Assembly: GCF_001742185.1 (NCBI RefSeq)
Contig: NZ_CP015750.1
Coordinates: 620,001 to 684,000 of the forward strand
DNA from: Pectobacterium wasabiae CFBP 3304
Lineage (GTDB): Bacteria > Pseudomonadota > Gammaproteobacteria > Enterobacterales > Enterobacteriaceae
Direction: 5' to 3'
DNA length: 64,000 nt
Position 1 is the stretch's first letter; each line of letters starts with the position of its first letter. Positions 44,860 to 55,829 of the stretch are shown piece by piece. The notes under the pieces were generated by a model that saw only the letters and a program-made list of their open reading frames with translations, had not been told where the DNA came from and did no database searches. Made by a program: the position numbers and the translations under genes.

Positions 44860-46812
44860 ATGAAGCATTCACTGGCACTCAGCCTGCTTGCTACGCTGGT
44901 CGCCACGACCGTTCATGCCGCCACCGTTGATTTACGGGTATTGGAAACCACCGATCTGCACAGCAATATGATGGATTTCGATTACTACAAAGATACCCCA
45001 ACCGATAAATTTGGTCTGGTGCGCACCGCCAGCCTGATTCACGCCGCGCGCGAACAGGCAACCAACAGCGTGTTAGTCGATAATGGCGACCTGATTCAGG
45101 GCAGCCCGTTAGGCGACTACATGGCGGCAAAAGGGTTGAAGGCTGGCGATGTACACCCGGTTTATCAGGCGATGAACACGCTGGATTATTCCGTCGGCAA
45201 TATCGGTAACCACGAATTCAACTATGGATTGGACTACCTGCGCAAGGCGCTATCAGGCGCAAAATTTCCCTATGTGAATGCTAACGTACTGGATGCAAAA
45301 ACCGGTAAGCCACTGTTTACGCCATACCATATTGAAAACAAGTCGGTTAAAGATCGCGATGGCAAACAGCATACTCTGCGCATCGGCTATATTGGCTTCG
45401 TCCCGCCACAGGTGATGGTGTGGGATAAAGCCAACCTGACAGGTAAAGTCACCGTGGAAGACATCACGGAAAGTGCCAAAAAATGGGTGCCAGAAATGCG
45501 CAAGCAAGGTGCCGACCTGGTGATTGTTATCCCCCACTCTGGCCTGTCCGCCGAGCCGTATAAAGCCATGGCGGAAAACTCCGTTTACTACCTCAGCCAA
45601 ATTCCCGGGGTTGACGCAATCATGTTTGGCCACGCTCACGCGGTTTTCCCCAGCAGTGACTTTGCCAACATCAAAGGCGCGGATATCAAACAGGGAACGC
45701 TTAACGGCGTGCCTGCCGTAATGCCGGGGCAATGGGGTGACCATCTCGGCGTCGTCGATTTCACATTGAATAACGACAGCGGCACATGGAAGGTGGAAAA
45801 GGCAAAAGCAGAAGCCAGACCGATCTATGACAAAGCGCAGAAGAAATCACTGGCGGCGGAAGACGACAAACTCGTGAAAGTACTCGCCGATGCGCACAAA
45901 GACACGCGTGAGTTCGTTAGCAAGCCCATCGGCAAATCCGCAGACAACATGTACAGCTACCTGTCGTTGGTTCAGGACGATCCGACCGTGCAGATCGTCA
46001 ACAATGCCCAACGCGCCTACGTCGAACACTTTATTCAGGGCGATCCCGATCTGGCCGATCTGCCAGTGCTTTCCGCCGCCGCACCGTTTAAAGCCGGTGG
46101 ACGTAAAAACGATCCGGCCAGCTATGTTGAAGTGGAAAAAGGCCAGCTCACTTTCCGTAACGCTGCCGATTTGTATCTCTACCCGAATACGCTGGTGGTG
46201 GTGAAAGTCAACGGACAGCAGGTGCAAGAATGGCTGGAGTGCTCTGCGGGACAGTTCAAACAAATCGATACGAGCAAGCGTGAACCGCAATCCCTGCTCA
46301 ACTGGGATGGCTTCCGCACGTATAACTTCGACGTGATCGATGGCGTCAATTATCAGATTGATGTGACGCAGCCAGCCCGCTATGACAGCGAGTGCGCGTT
46401 AATCAACGAGAAATCACACCGTATCAAAGCGCTGACGTTTAACGGCAAACCGATCGATCCTAAAGCAACCTTCCTGATCGCCACCAATAACTACCGCGCC
46501 TACGGCGAGAAATTTGCCGGCACGGGTGAGAAATCTGTGGCCTTCGCATCACCGGATGAAAACCGTTCCGTGCTGGCGGCTTACATCAGTGCGGAAACCC
46601 AAAAATCAGGAGAAGTGAAGCCACAGGCGGATAACAACTGGCGTCTGGCACCTATCGTCAGCGATACGCCGCTGGATATCCGTTTTGAAACGTCACCGTC
46701 AGAGAAAGCCACCGCGTTTATCAAAGAGAAAGCGCAGTACCCGATGATATCCGTCGGTAATGATGAAACGGGTTTTGCGGTTTATCGTATTGACCTGCAA
46801 CACGCGAAATAA
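44860..46812 (+). CDS. cpdB: 2',3'-cyclic-nucleotide 2'-phosphodiesterase/3'-nucleotidase CpdB
   Basis: Periplasmic enzyme hydrolysing 2',3'-cyclic nucleotides and 3'-nucleotides for salvage. The 650 residues begin with a signal peptide (about 1-20, [12 protein letters not shown]) and continue with a calcineurin-like metallophosphatase domain ([46 protein letters not shown]) and a C-terminal 5'-nucleotidase domain (about 370-620). 2',3'-cyclic phosphate ends are also the substrate chemistry of RtcB, encoded at 56 kb, though the compartments differ. Confidence 0.96.
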   Translation: MKHSLALSLLATLVATTVHAATVDLRVLETTDLHSNMMDFDYYKDTPTDKFGLVRTASLIHAAREQATNSVLVDNGDLIQGSPLGDYMAAKGLKAGDVHPVYQAMNTLDYSVGNIGNHEFNYGLDYLRKALSGAKFPYVNANVLDAKTGKPLFTPYHIENKSVKDRDGKQHTLRIGYIGFVPPQVMVWDKANLTGKVTVEDITESAKKWVPEMRKQGADLVIVIPHSGLSAEPYKAMAENSVYYLSQIPGVDAIMFGHAHAVFPSSDFANIKGADIKQGTLNGVPAVMPGQWGDHLGVVDFTLNNDSGTWKVEKAKAEARPIYDKAQKKSLAAEDDKLVKVLADAHKDTREFVSKPIGKSADNMYSYLSLVQDDPTVQIVNNAQRAYVEHFIQGDPDLADLPVLSAAAPFKAGGRKNDPASYVEVEKGQLTFRNAADLYLYPNTLVVVKVNGQQVQEWLECSAGQFKQIDTSKREPQSLLNWDGFRTYNFDVIDGVNYQIDVTQPARYDSECALINEKSHRIKALTFNGKPIDPKATFLIATNNYRAYGEKFAGTGEKSVAFASPDENRSVLAAYISAETQKSGEVKPQADNNWRLAPIVSDTPLDIRFETSPSEKATAFIKEKAQYPMISVGNDETGFAVYRIDLQHAK

Positions 46813-46825
46813 ACACCGACAGCCT

Positions 46826-46856
46826 TGTCAGGCTCCTGCGGCGGTAGGAGCCTGAG
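46826..46856 (+). terminator. Hairpin after cpdB
   Basis: TCAGGCTCCT and AGGAGCCTGA form a 10-bp stem about 15 bp past the cpdB stop. No T run follows, so termination strength is uncertain. Confidence 0.5.
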
Positions 46857-46998
46857 CACCCCGTGATTCAAACCAGGCTCTCTCCTATTTTCACTCCAGT
46901 ATCATAATGTTACAGAGTAATGAAACAGAGATAATCTTTTCTCGGTGTAAAGTAGGTTATCTACGTACCGAGACAACATAGAAAAAACGGGAACAATC

Positions 46999-47553
46999 AT
47001 GTCAAAAAACGTCGTTATTTATCATTCCGGCTATGGCCACACACAACGTCTGGCACAGTCCGTGGCAGAAGGCGCGCAAGCCACGCTGATCGCGATTGAT
47101 GCAGAAGGAAATATTACCGATGCCGAGTGGGAGCAACTCGCCGCTGCCGACGCGATTATTTTCGGTGCACCGACTTACATGGGCGGCGTTCCCTGGCAGT
47201 TCAAGAAATTTGCGGATGCCAGCTCTAAAGTTTGGATGTCCCGCAGTTGGAGCAATAAAGTGTTTGGCGGCTTTACTAACAGTGCCAGCCTGAATGGGGA
47301 TAAACAGGTTACGCTGATTTATCTGCAAACGCTGGCTTCACAGCACGGCGGGATTTGGGTCAGTCTGAACCAACTGCCTTCCAATGCTAAAGCGGCAAAA
47401 CGTGACGATCTGAACAACTTGGGTGGTTCCGTGGGCCTGCTGGCACAAACGCCTTCTGATGCCAGCGCAGATGAAGTGGTAGCCGGCGATCTGGCGACCG
47501 GTAAGCTGTATGGTCAGCGCATCGCAGACATCGCAGCGAAACTGGCAAGCTAA
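46999..47553 (+). CDS. Flavodoxin-fold NAD(P)H-type FMN protein
   Basis: 184 residues with the flavodoxin fold: the FMN phosphate loop YHSGYGHTQRLAQ at the N-terminus, FGAPTYMGGVPWQFKKF (the isoalloxazine loop of WrbA-like proteins) and SKVWMSRSWSNKVFGGF. It looks like a flavodoxin family/NADPH-dependent FMN reductase related to WrbA; the redox partner is unknown. I recall no equivalent between cpdB and ytfE in E. coli, so this and the next gene are lineage-specific additions to the core order. Confidence 0.8.
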   Translation: MSKNVVIYHSGYGHTQRLAQSVAEGAQATLIAIDAEGNITDAEWEQLAAADAIIFGAPTYMGGVPWQFKKFADASSKVWMSRSWSNKVFGGFTNSASLNGDKQVTLIYLQTLASQHGGIWVSLNQLPSNAKAAKRDDLNNLGGSVGLLAQTPSDASADEVVAGDLATGKLYGQRIADIAAKLAS

Positions 47554-47572
47554 GCCTCTTCGCTGACGAACA

Positions 47573-47600
47573 CGCGCCGCCCTTTCGCGGCGCTTTTTTA
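47573..47600. terminator. Terminator between the flavodoxin and DUF2502 genes
   Basis: GCGCCGC (47574-47580) and GCGGCGC (47587-47593) followed by TTTTTT, between convergent genes. Confidence 0.85.
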
Positions 47601-47605
47601 TTTAG

Positions 47606-48028
47606 CTAATCGCGGAACGACCCTCGCCCATTGCGGTAATAGCCATTTCCTCGCTCATGTCCACGCCTATCCCACTCGCCGCGACGCGGGCCGCGTTCAT
47701 CAACGTAGCGCGGTGGATCAAAGCGACGATTGTCGTAATCGCGTCTGTCGTGCTGACTCGCGCGCCACCAGCGGGCATCCCGCCAGCGCCAGCCATCCCA
47801 ATAATAGCCGTGACGATTACGCTCACCACGATTGTAACCCCGGTGTTCCTGCCACCAGCGCTCGCTGCGCCAGTCGTAGCCATCCCAGTAGTTACCACGT
47901 CTGTCACGTTCACCGATATTCAACGTGACGCCGGGCATCAGATCGATGCTGGCCCCCTTAGCCTCTGGCGCAGGCATAACCGCAAACATTCCCATAAACA
48001 GGGCACTGATAACGAGTGGCTTAAACAT
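47606..48028 (-). CDS. DUF2502 family exported Trp/Arg-rich protein
   Basis: 140 residues from the ATG at 48028 (AAGGAG 8 nt upstream): a signal peptide (about 1-26), a short SIDLMPGVTLNIGERDRRGNYWDG motif typical of DUF2502 (YpeC-like) and a strongly basic, Trp/Tyr/Arg-rich body. The body contains an internal repeat, YWDGYDW ... RWWQ and YWDGWRW ... RWWR about 28 residues apart. Likely periplasmic; no function is known. A reading 13 codons longer starts before the ribosome site and is rejected. Confidence 0.8.
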   Translation of the reverse strand: MFKPLVISALFMGMFAVMPAPEAKGASIDLMPGVTLNIGERDRRGNYWDGYDWRSERWWQEHRGYNRGERNRHGYYWDGWRWRDARWWRASQHDRRDYDNRRFDPPRYVDERGPRRGEWDRRGHERGNGYYRNGRGSFRD

Positions 48029-48374
48029 AGGGGGTACTCCTTGCTCACCGCGACTGCGGCCTGGCAAAGATATACGGGGAATTCCCCTACACCACTATCA
48101 GATAAATACGTATTTACCTGATTTTACCGTTCTTAACATTTCGCTCACGTTATTCATCGGTGGGCTATCCATCCACTATAAATTCTGTCATTTCCGATCG
48201 GTATCCAATTTCTCTTTCTTCTGGGCTACCATAACTCGCCATCGCTGAGATCCGGTCATAGGTGACATTAATCACGCCATGCATTTTACCGCCTACCTCG
48301 TAAGCGGTATATTCAACACATAAAGATGCATTTAAAATGCAATTTATAAACTGCATTTGTTGAGAGGCATCATC
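48029..48374. other. Intergenic region between the DUF2502 gene and ytfE
   Basis: 346 bp between divergent genes. It contains the NsrR operator at 48323-48345. I see no convincing gene in the rest; a short minus-strand reading frame there lacks a ribosome site. Confidence 0.5.
48323..48345 (+). promoter_or_regulatory. NsrR operator of ytfE
   Basis: AAGATGCATTTAAAATGCA with the following ATTT matches the two-half-site NsrR consensus (AAGATGCATTT spaced against AAATGCATCTT); the first half is perfect and the second is partly degenerate. It lies about 30 bp before the ytfE start. In E. coli ytfE is one of the strongest NsrR-repressed, nitric-oxide-induced genes, so the same control is expected here. 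Confidence 0.8.
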
Positions 48375-49040
48375 ATGGCATATCGCGATCAATCCCTGGG
48401 TGAGCTGGCTATCGCTATTCCGCGCGCTACCAAGCTCTTTCGTGAACTCAATCTGGACTTCTGCTGCGGCGGAAAGCAAACGCTAAGCCGCGCGGCTGGC
48501 AAAAAAGATCTCAATATCGATGAGCTAGAAGCCCAGTTAAATGAGCTGGCCGCACAACCTTCTGATGCACGAGACTGGCGTGAAGCACCGCTGGCTGACA
48601 TTATCGCGTACATCATTCCTCGCTTTCATGACCGCCACCGTGAACAACTGCCTGAGCTGATTCTGATGGCAGAAAAAGTCGAACGCGTGCATCACGATAA
48701 AGCTGACTGCCCACACGGCCTCGCCGCACAGTTGACCGCCATCTATAACGAGCTATCTCAACATATGATGAAAGAAGAGCGCATCCTGTTCCCGATGATC
48801 AGTCAGGGAATGGGGGCGAATGCTGCCGCACCGATTTCAGTGATGGAGCATGAGCATGATGACGCCGGGCGTGATGTGGAAGTGGTAAAAGAGCTAACCA
48901 ATGGCGTCGTACCGCCGGAAGGTGCCTGCAACACCTGGCGTGCCCTGTACTCTGGTATTAACGAGTTTATTACCGATCTGATGGAACACATCCATCTGGA
49001 AAATAATTTGCTGTTCCCACGCGCACTGCGCGGTGAGTAA
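48375..49040 (+). CDS. ytfE: Iron-sulfur cluster repair di-iron protein YtfE
   Basis: Cytosolic RIC-family protein repairing Fe-S clusters after nitrosative or oxidative stress. From the ATG at 48375 the 221 residues match E. coli YtfE: N-terminal ScdA_N domain with the [12 protein letters not shown] cysteine pair, then a hemerythrin-like domain with di-iron ligands in [28 protein letters not shown] and [12 protein letters not shown] start six codons upstream is possible but unsupported by homology. Confidence 0.95.
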   Translation: MAYRDQSLGELAIAIPRATKLFRELNLDFCCGGKQTLSRAAGKKDLNIDELEAQLNELAAQPSDARDWREAPLADIIAYIIPRFHDRHREQLPELILMAEKVERVHHDKADCPHGLAAQLTAIYNELSQHMMKEERILFPMISQGMGANAAAPISVMEHEHDDAGRDVEVVKELTNGVVPPEGACNTWRALYSGINEFITDLMEHIHLENNLLFPRALRGE

Positions 49041-49078
49041 TGTCGCTTCAATAAAAAATAAAAAAGTCAGTAAAGACC

Positions 49079-49109
49079 AGAAAGGCGCTCAGTGAGCGCC
49101 TTTCTTTTG
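49079..49109. terminator. Bidirectional terminator ytfE/fklB
   Basis: AGAAAGGCGCTC and GAGCGCCTTTCT form a symmetric stem with A/T flanks between convergent genes. Confidence 0.85.
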
Positions 49110-49117
49110 TCTGGAAT

Positions 49118-49738
49118 TTACAGAATTTCCAGCAGTTCCACTTCAAAAATCAGCGCGCTGAACGGCGGAATGGAAGCACCCGCACCACGTTCACCATACG
49201 CCAGATTGTGCGGAATATAGAGTTCCCACTTAGAACCAACTGGCATCAGCGTCAGCGCCTCAATCCAGCCAGGGATCACGCCACTTACGGGGAACTCAGC
49301 AGGTTGACCACGCTCAACAGAGCTATCGAACACGCTGCCGTCAATCAGGCGACCGGTGTAATGCACACGAACACGATCCTGACGAGCAGGAATCGCCCCT
49401 TCACCCTGTGTTAACACGCGGAATTGCAAACCAGATTCCGTGCTATCTACGCCTTCTTTCTGCGCGTTTTCCGCCAGGAATTGTTGGCCTTCTACCGCCA
49501 GCACCTGTTGGCGATCGCGGCGTACTGCGTCAGCACGCTCATGAATTTCACGCAGCGCACGATGAACCACATCCACAGGCACCGCTGGCGCATTACCTTC
49601 CAGCGCATCGCGTAGACCAGCAAGCAGAGCTTCTGGGATCAGGCCTTCAAGACCTGATTCCTGTAACTGTTGACCAACCTGTAAGCCGATGCCGTAACTT
49701 GCCTGCGCTTCGACGCTATCAAAAGAAGGAGTTGTCAT
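49118..49738 (-). CDS. fklB: FKBP-type 22-kDa peptidyl-prolyl isomerase FklB
   Basis: 206-residue prolyl cis-trans isomerase: an N-terminal helical dimerisation domain (about 5-95; [15 protein letters not shown]) and a C-terminal FKBP domain (about 110-206) with [30 protein letters not shown] and the [24 protein letters not shown] strand. No signal peptide, so cytosolic. Conserved next to ytfB. Confidence 0.95.
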   Translation of the reverse strand: MTTPSFDSVEAQASYGIGLQVGQQLQESGLEGLIPEALLAGLRDALEGNAPAVPVDVVHRALREIHERADAVRRDRQQVLAVEGQQFLAENAQKEGVDSTESGLQFRVLTQGEGAIPARQDRVRVHYTGRLIDGSVFDSSVERGQPAEFPVSGVIPGWIEALTLMPVGSKWELYIPHNLAYGERGAGASIPPFSALIFEVELLEIL

Positions 49739-50010
49739 GGATGTTCCTTTTAATCTGTAAAAAACTGAAAGCGCAGCATAACAGCGACGGGGATTGGGGT
49801 AAAATCTTGTGTGCAGATAATCACGTTAACCGAATACCAGCTAAACCATTGCCGGAAGCTGGCCTATACTGGTAGTTCTGCTCTTGCTAACGCGTCGGCG
49901 GTCTTGATCATCAACGCGTTAACTAGTCACCTAAGGAAAATTATCGGTATACTGAACGCATTCTTATCCTGATACTGTTTTTATACTGAATGGTAGTAAG
50001 AGAGGTCACC

Positions 50011-50724
50011 ATGGGCAGAATTGCGCCCAGGAAGCGGAAAACCACCTGGGATTATCAAACGCTAGTACGCTTCTGCCAGCGAATCATCCAGCGGCAGCCC
50101 TCAGATGCTGTAGCCGTAGAGAACGATGAGGTTAATGAAGAGCAGACGCGTCTGTCTCTCCCTTCCCTGCGCGAGCGTATGGGCGCCACACTGCAAAAAG
50201 TCTGGCATCTGCCCGACGGTTACCACTGGATGGAGCCATTGCCGCTCCTCCATCGTCGCTGGATTTTAATCGCTATCGCACTGCTGCTGCTGGTGTTGCT
50301 GTGGCCTTACAGCTCACAGCACCCACAGCCTCTCCATTCTACGCCCGTTCCCCTAACTCAGGCGGATAATCAGGCTGCGATGCAGGCCGTAATTATTGAA
50401 AACCAGCCTTCCACGTCACAGCAACAGTATGCGACGACACCGCCGCCGGATCAGCAGTCAGCGCCGTGGCGGAATTATGAAATATCATCAGGGCAAACGC
50501 TGGCCCAGCTCTTTCGCGATAACAATTTGCCCGTCAGCGATGTGTTCGCTATGGCGCAGGTGGAAGGCCGGGATAAGCCGCTCAGCAATTTACGGGCAGG
50601 TCAGGCAGTCAAATTACAACTGAATGCACAAGGCATGGTGGCAGAGCTGGAAATCGAAACTACAGCGAACCAAACGATTCGGTTCACGCGCGGTGCGGAC
50701 GGCGCATTCACCCGCACACGCTAG
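50011..50724 (+). CDS. ytfB: OapA/YtfB family cell-division-associated protein
   Basis: 237 residues from the ATG at 50011 (GAGAGGT upstream): a basic cytosolic N-terminus, the YtfB-type LQKVWHLPDGYHWMEPLPLLHRR box, one TM helix (about 89-105), a Gln/Pro/Thr linker and a C-terminal OapA (LysM-like, glycan-binding) domain (about 150-237; SGQTLAQLFRDNNLPVSDVFAMAQVEG). E. coli YtfB binds glycans and influences cell division. The N-terminal 45 residues are longer than in E. coli. The 3' end overlaps the convergent DUF488 gene by 4 bp. Confidence 0.9.
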   Translation: MGRIAPRKRKTTWDYQTLVRFCQRIIQRQPSDAVAVENDEVNEEQTRLSLPSLRERMGATLQKVWHLPDGYHWMEPLPLLHRRWILIAIALLLLVLLWPYSSQHPQPLHSTPVPLTQADNQAAMQAVIIENQPSTSQQQYATTPPPDQQSAPWRNYEISSGQTLAQLFRDNNLPVSDVFAMAQVEGRDKPLSNLRAGQAVKLQLNAQGMVAELEIETTANQTIRFTRGADGAFTRTR

Positions 50725-51083
50725 TGAGCCAGCCGTTCCAATAGAAAATCGCGCAGGACGATAGCATGGTTGTGCTGCGCGTCTTTACTGCCATAAAGCA
50801 GCGTGATGGTCTTCTTCTGCTCAAGTAACGCCAACAGCTTGTTGCACGCCGTTCCCTGCGCCAACTCATTACGATAATAATCCACAAACTCCGCCCAGCG
50901 TTCAGGTTCAGCGTGGAACCATTTCCGCAACTCACTGCTCGGCGCAATGTCTTTAAACCACTCAACCCTTTCCAGACGCGTTTTACTGATGCCACGCGGC
51001 CACAGGCGGTCAATAAGAAAAACGGGGGAAGAGAAAGGGGCATGCGCGTCATACACGCGGGTGAGGTGAATCAAGTCAGACAT
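50721..51083 (-). CDS. DUF488 family protein
   Basis: 120 residues, YeaO-like: LTRVYDA, FLIDRLWPRGISKTRL, WFHAEPERWAEFVDYYRNEL and LLYGSKDAQHNHAIVLRDFL are the recognised DUF488 motifs. Function unknown. It is tail-to-tail with ytfB, with stop codons overlapping by 4 bp. Confidence 0.88.
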   Translation of the reverse strand: MSDLIHLTRVYDAHAPFSSPVFLIDRLWPRGISKTRLERVEWFKDIAPSSELRKWFHAEPERWAEFVDYYRNELAQGTACNKLLALLEQKKTITLLYGSKDAQHNHAIVLRDFLLERLAH

Positions 51084-51143
51084 GTGACCTCCCTCTTTGC
51101 TAGGTATCGATAATGATAGATCATTTTCTAATCCCTAAAATGC

Positions 51144-51171
51144 AAAACGCTGGCACAAGGCCAGCGTTTCA
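51144..51171 (-). terminator. Terminator of the rpsF-priB-rpsR-rplI operon
   Basis: AAACGCTGG (51145-51153) and CCAGCGTTT (51161-51169) form a 9-bp stem followed on the minus strand by TTTTGCA, about 40 bp past the rplI stop. Confidence 0.8.
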
Positions 51172-51209
51172 CATGTTAACTAAAGTGTTAATTCAGCGAC
51201 GAACGCGAA

Positions 51210-51662
51210 TTATGCTTCAGCAACAACAACAACATTCAGTTCAGCAAATACATCGCTGTGTACCTGGAAGCTCACTTCGTGCTCACCCAGAGTACGCAGA
51301 ACGCCGTTCGGCAAACGAACTTCGCTCTTAGCAATGTCAACACCGGCAGCCGTTACCGCATCAGCGATATCGCGAGTACCGATGGAACCGAACAGTTTAC
51401 CTTCGTCGCCTGCTTTAGACGCGATAGTAACACTACCCAGTTCTTTGATCTTAGTGGCGCGAGCTTCAGCAGCAGCCAGAACGTCAGCCAGTTTGGCTTC
51501 CAGTTCAGCACGGCGTACTTCGAAGAACTCAACGTTTTTCTTCGTTGCCGGCACAGCTTTGCCCTGCGGAACCAAGAAGTTACGAGCATAGCCCGCTTTA
51601 ACGTTTACCTGATCACCCAGGCTGCCCAGGTTTGCTACTTTATCAAGCAGAATAACTTGCAT
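51210..51662 (-). CDS. rplI: 50S ribosomal protein L9
   Basis: 150 residues beginning [32 protein letters not shown], the L9 signature; the N-terminal 23S-binding domain and the long connecting helix ([22 protein letters not shown]) lead to the C-terminal domain. Last gene of the S6-PriB-S18-L9 operon. Confidence 0.98.
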   Translation of the reverse strand: MQVILLDKVANLGSLGDQVNVKAGYARNFLVPQGKAVPATKKNVEFFEVRRAELEAKLADVLAAAEARATKIKELGSVTIASKAGDEGKLFGSIGTRDIADAVTAAGVDIAKSEVRLPNGVLRTLGEHEVSFQVHSDVFAELNVVVVAEA

Positions 51663-51703
51663 TACTTTATCCTCTCAAAGTCTCGTTAATGGACAGTGGC
51701 CGA

Positions 51704-52253
<550 letters not shown>

Positions 52254-52261
52254 CACAACAA

Positions 52262-52672
<411 letters not shown>

Positions 52673-52679
52673 TTATTCA

Positions 52680-52714
52680 GCCTCCTGTCTGGGTCAACCG
52701 CGGCCCGTGGAGGC
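52680..52714 (-). ncRNA. S6:S18-responsive leader of rpsF
   Basis: In the rpsF 5' UTR, GCCTCC and GGAGGC form a closing stem around a loop with CCGCGG-type sequence, ending about 25 nt before the rpsF start. This position and shape fit the known leader through which the S6:S18 complex represses rpsF-priB-rpsR-rplI in many bacteria. I could not check it against the Rfam model. Confidence 0.65.
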
Positions 52715-52753
52715 AAGGAACGTGTATGTGTGCGGCTGAAAAAATGACGCGTA

Positions 52754-52782
52754 AGTATAGTGCTCGACATTAAAGAACACAA
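52754..52782 (-). promoter_or_regulatory. rpsF operon promoter
   Basis: On the minus strand TTGTGT (52782-52777) and TATACT (52759-52754) are separated by exactly 17 bp, about 100 bp before rpsF, leaving room for the leader hairpin. Confidence 0.65.
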
Positions 52783-52835
52783 GGAAGAAACACATGCATT
52801 TTCTACATTGTGATATTTACAGGATCGGCGGGGAA

Positions 52836-53588
52836 TTACAGCGTCCGCTGGAAGAAATCAGCTCCCGCCTGCAGCGCCGTCGGCGTAATGCGATGCGCCA
52901 CACCCGGCTCGGTCAGATACGTTAGATTATCCAGCTTATTGCGCGCCTGTAATGCCTGATGGAGGCGTGCGCTTTCTGCTGCTGGCACGACATCATCCGC
53001 CTCGCCATGCCACACCAGCAGCGGTCGATTGGACAGCGCCTCCAGACGGGTGGTGACATCATAGTCAGCGAGTTGGGTCGCTAACGCCTGCAACACCGCC
53101 TGATTTTCGCCGCTGCCGGACGGAACCGGAGGAAATAGCGTTGAAGATAACGTGGAGAAATAGCCAGAGCCCATAAATGCCGCCACCGCCGTAATCCAGG
53201 AATAGCGAGCCATGCATCCCAGTGCACTCATTCCACCAAGTGACGCGCCGCAAACGCCAACACGTTCCCCGTCGATCAGGCCACGCTGCCGATATTCCGC
53301 GACATAATCAGGAAGTTCTTCAATGTTCGATTGCAGGATATCCCAAAAATGACGCAACCGATGCGCGTCATCGCCGTCATAGCGGGCACCGTGCATGGCG
53401 GCATCGGGTAGAATCACTCTGAATCCAGCCTGAGCCAGCGCATAGCCAAAATACGAGTACACCTCTTTTGACGAGCAGTAACCGTGGAAGAAAAAAATCG
53501 TCGGCAACCGTTGATCTCTTCTTCCCGCAGGCACCGCGTGAATTGCTTCGATACCGCTGCCGAGCTTATCCAGTGACATTTCGACCAT
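52836..53588 (-). CDS. yjfP: Serine esterase YjfP
   Basis: 250-residue alpha/beta hydrolase (dienelactone-hydrolase-like). The oxyanion region TIFFFHGYCSSKEVYSYFGYALAQAG, nucleophile elbow CGASLGGMSALG (Ser), Asp in WHGEADDVVP and His in AHRITP give a complete triad. The E. coli homologue hydrolyses short acyl esters. The ATG at 53588 has GAGGG upstream. In E. coli it also lies near bsmA; here about 5 kb of chemoreceptor, rtcB-prfH and orphan genes separate them. Confidence 0.92.
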   Translation of the reverse strand: MVEMSLDKLGSGIEAIHAVPAGRRDQRLPTIFFFHGYCSSKEVYSYFGYALAQAGFRVILPDAAMHGARYDGDDAHRLRHFWDILQSNIEELPDYVAEYRQRGLIDGERVGVCGASLGGMSALGCMARYSWITAVAAFMGSGYFSTLSSTLFPPVPSGSGENQAVLQALATQLADYDVTTRLEALSNRPLLVWHGEADDVVPAAESARLHQALQARNKLDNLTYLTEPGVAHRITPTALQAGADFFQRTL

Positions 53589-53883
53589 ATTTCCCTCGCT
53601 TTCAGTTCTGTCAGCACGTTTTTATGTAGCGAAATCGTATTTAGCGGCAGAGCCACTACCTTTTACGATAAATCCGCACACAGCACTCTTCCTATTCTCA
53701 GCACCGCCATTAATTCCGTGCTGATTTAATAAGCGTATTTATGTAAATAAAAAAAATGCATTGACCGGAATCAATTACTGAAATGGACATTTACACTCCG
53801 TGAGTAAATTTTTTTTATTTACTGCCGTTAACGCATATGAAGTAAGACTAAAAAATAACCTTTTTATTATAAGAGACACACAT

Positions 53884-55829
53884 ATGTTGGGACTTTCCTT
53901 TAAGCACTGGGGTTTGGGTATCAAGTTATCAATTATCGCCTCCCTGAGCGTGGCGATATTGTTCATTGCCTTCACCCTCACTCTTACCCGCTCCGCAGGC
54001 AATCAACTAAAATCGTTGACCCTCAATGACATGCAGAGCCAGGTGAATGGAGTCACCGACATGATCAACATGTACGATACCAGCCTACAAGCCGAAGTTA
54101 GCAATTATACGCGGCTGCTGGCGAGCTTTCTGCCGACGCGGTTTTCACTGGATACCGTTAACCGTACCCCTTTCGGCAACACACCTCAGCCGACACTAAA
54201 GGCTGGCGATACGGTATTGAACCTCAACACCGAGGTGACGGATGACTTTCTGAGCCGTACTCACGCAATCTCAACGATTTTTGTCCGCGATGGAGAGGAT
54301 TTTACGCGCATCACCACCTCACTGAAGAAAGAAGATGGATCGCGCGCAATGGGCACCCAACTCGATCGTGAAAGCCCAGCCTATGCACTTGTGATGAAAG
54401 GTGAAACCTACAGTGGGCTAGCAACCCTGTTCGGCAAACAGTACATCACCCAGTATCAGCCAATACGCGATAGTGAGAACAAGGTCATCGGTATTCTGTT
54501 CGTCGGCGTCGACATCACAAAGCAATTTACCGAGATGCAACAAACTATTCTGAACAAGAAAATGGGTGAGACAGGCCATTTCTTTGTCCTTAGCACGAAA
54601 AAAGGAAAGGATGCAGGTAACTATCTTTACCACCAAAGCAATGCCAACCAACGCCCTGACTGGTCAGAAGGTGCGCTAGAGAAAGTGCTGACAACCGGTA
54701 ATGGCACGATCGAATACGACAACAACACGATGGCGGGCGAAGAAAAAACCCGGATCATGGTGTACCGCAGCATTCCACAGTGGAACTGGATTGTGGCGGG
54801 AACCATCAGTAAGGAAAGCCTGATGGCGGAGGTTAACCGCACCCGTAACCTATTTTTGGGCGGTGGCATTATTCTGGTCCTGCTTTTCGCTGCATTCTTT
54901 GTCGTGCTGACGCGCAAATGGCTGAGCCAGCCGCTGGTCGAAATCGTCAAAGTGGCGGAACAATTTTCTGCCGGTAACCTGACGGCCACGCTTTCCAGCA
55001 ACCGTGGCGATGAAGTCGGCCGTCTGATCGATGCGATTAACGGCATCGGACAGGGGCTAACGACTATCGTATCGCAGGTAAGAAGCTCATCTGAGGAAAT
55101 CAGCGCCAGCACCGATGCGCTGGCTGCTGATAGCGAGAACATCAGTGAGCAGATTGCCCGTCAGGCCAGCAGCGTCGAAGAAACCTCTGCCAGCATGGAA
55201 CAGCTCTCAGCCAGCGTGAAACAAAACGCCGATAATGTCTCTGCGGCCAAAGATCTGGCAGAGCAAAGCGCAGCGCAGCGGCAGCACGCAACGGTAGTCA
55301 GACCGTTACTGACTCGGTTTCTACAATGAGCGACATTAAAAACTCATCGCAGCGGATCGCCGATATAACGACAGTGATCGAATCTATCGCTTTCCAGACC
55401 AATATTCTGGCGCTTAATGCTGCGGTAGAAGCCGCTCGCGCGGGCGAACACGGCAGAGGCTTCGCTGTGGTTGCTGCTGAAGTGCGAGCACTGGCACAGC
55501 GCAGTTCTACTGCGGTGAAAGAGATCGAAACCTTGATTGATGAATCGCTGGAAAAAATCGAAGCGGGCTACCATTTCTCAGAAAAAACGCAGGCGGTAAT
55601 GGACGACTTGCGCAACCGCATCCTACAGGTCAGCACCATCGTGAACGATATTGATATCGCCTCACGCGAGCAGTCCGCAGGGATCAGCCAGGTAAATATC
55701 GCCATTGTACAGATTGGTCAGGCAACACAGGAAAACGCCATTCTGGTCAATAACTCGGAAGATACCGCGCAGAGTTTGCGTCAGAAAGGCCACCACCTCA
55801 GCGAACTGGTCAGCGTCTTCCGTATTTAA
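53884..55829 (+). pseudogene. Methyl-accepting chemotaxis protein, frameshifted (Cache sensor)
   Basis: Two abutting frames make one receptor of about 647 residues. Frame one, from the ATG at 53884, has TM1 (about 15-33), a large periplasmic Cache-type sensor (about 40-300), TM2 (about 322-342), HAMP and the first methylation helix, then leaves register and stops at 55327-55329. The second frame (through 55829) carries the signalling tip [25 protein letters not shown] and the return helix. GCAGC is duplicated in tandem at 55270-55279; removing one unit restores a continuous reading, [18 protein letters not shown]. As it stands the product would lack the CheA/CheW-binding tip. Confidence 0.88.

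Noticed and set aside
46915..46945. AATGAAACA-type sequence upstream of the flavodoxin gene, resembling a KdgR half site
   Set aside because: Only one half resembles the pectinolysis repressor consensus; the second half does not pair, and no pectin gene is adjacent.
48165..48374. Minus-strand reading frame upstream of ytfE
   Set aside because: It overlaps the NsrR operator and ytfE start, has no ribosome site for an internal start and resembles no family.
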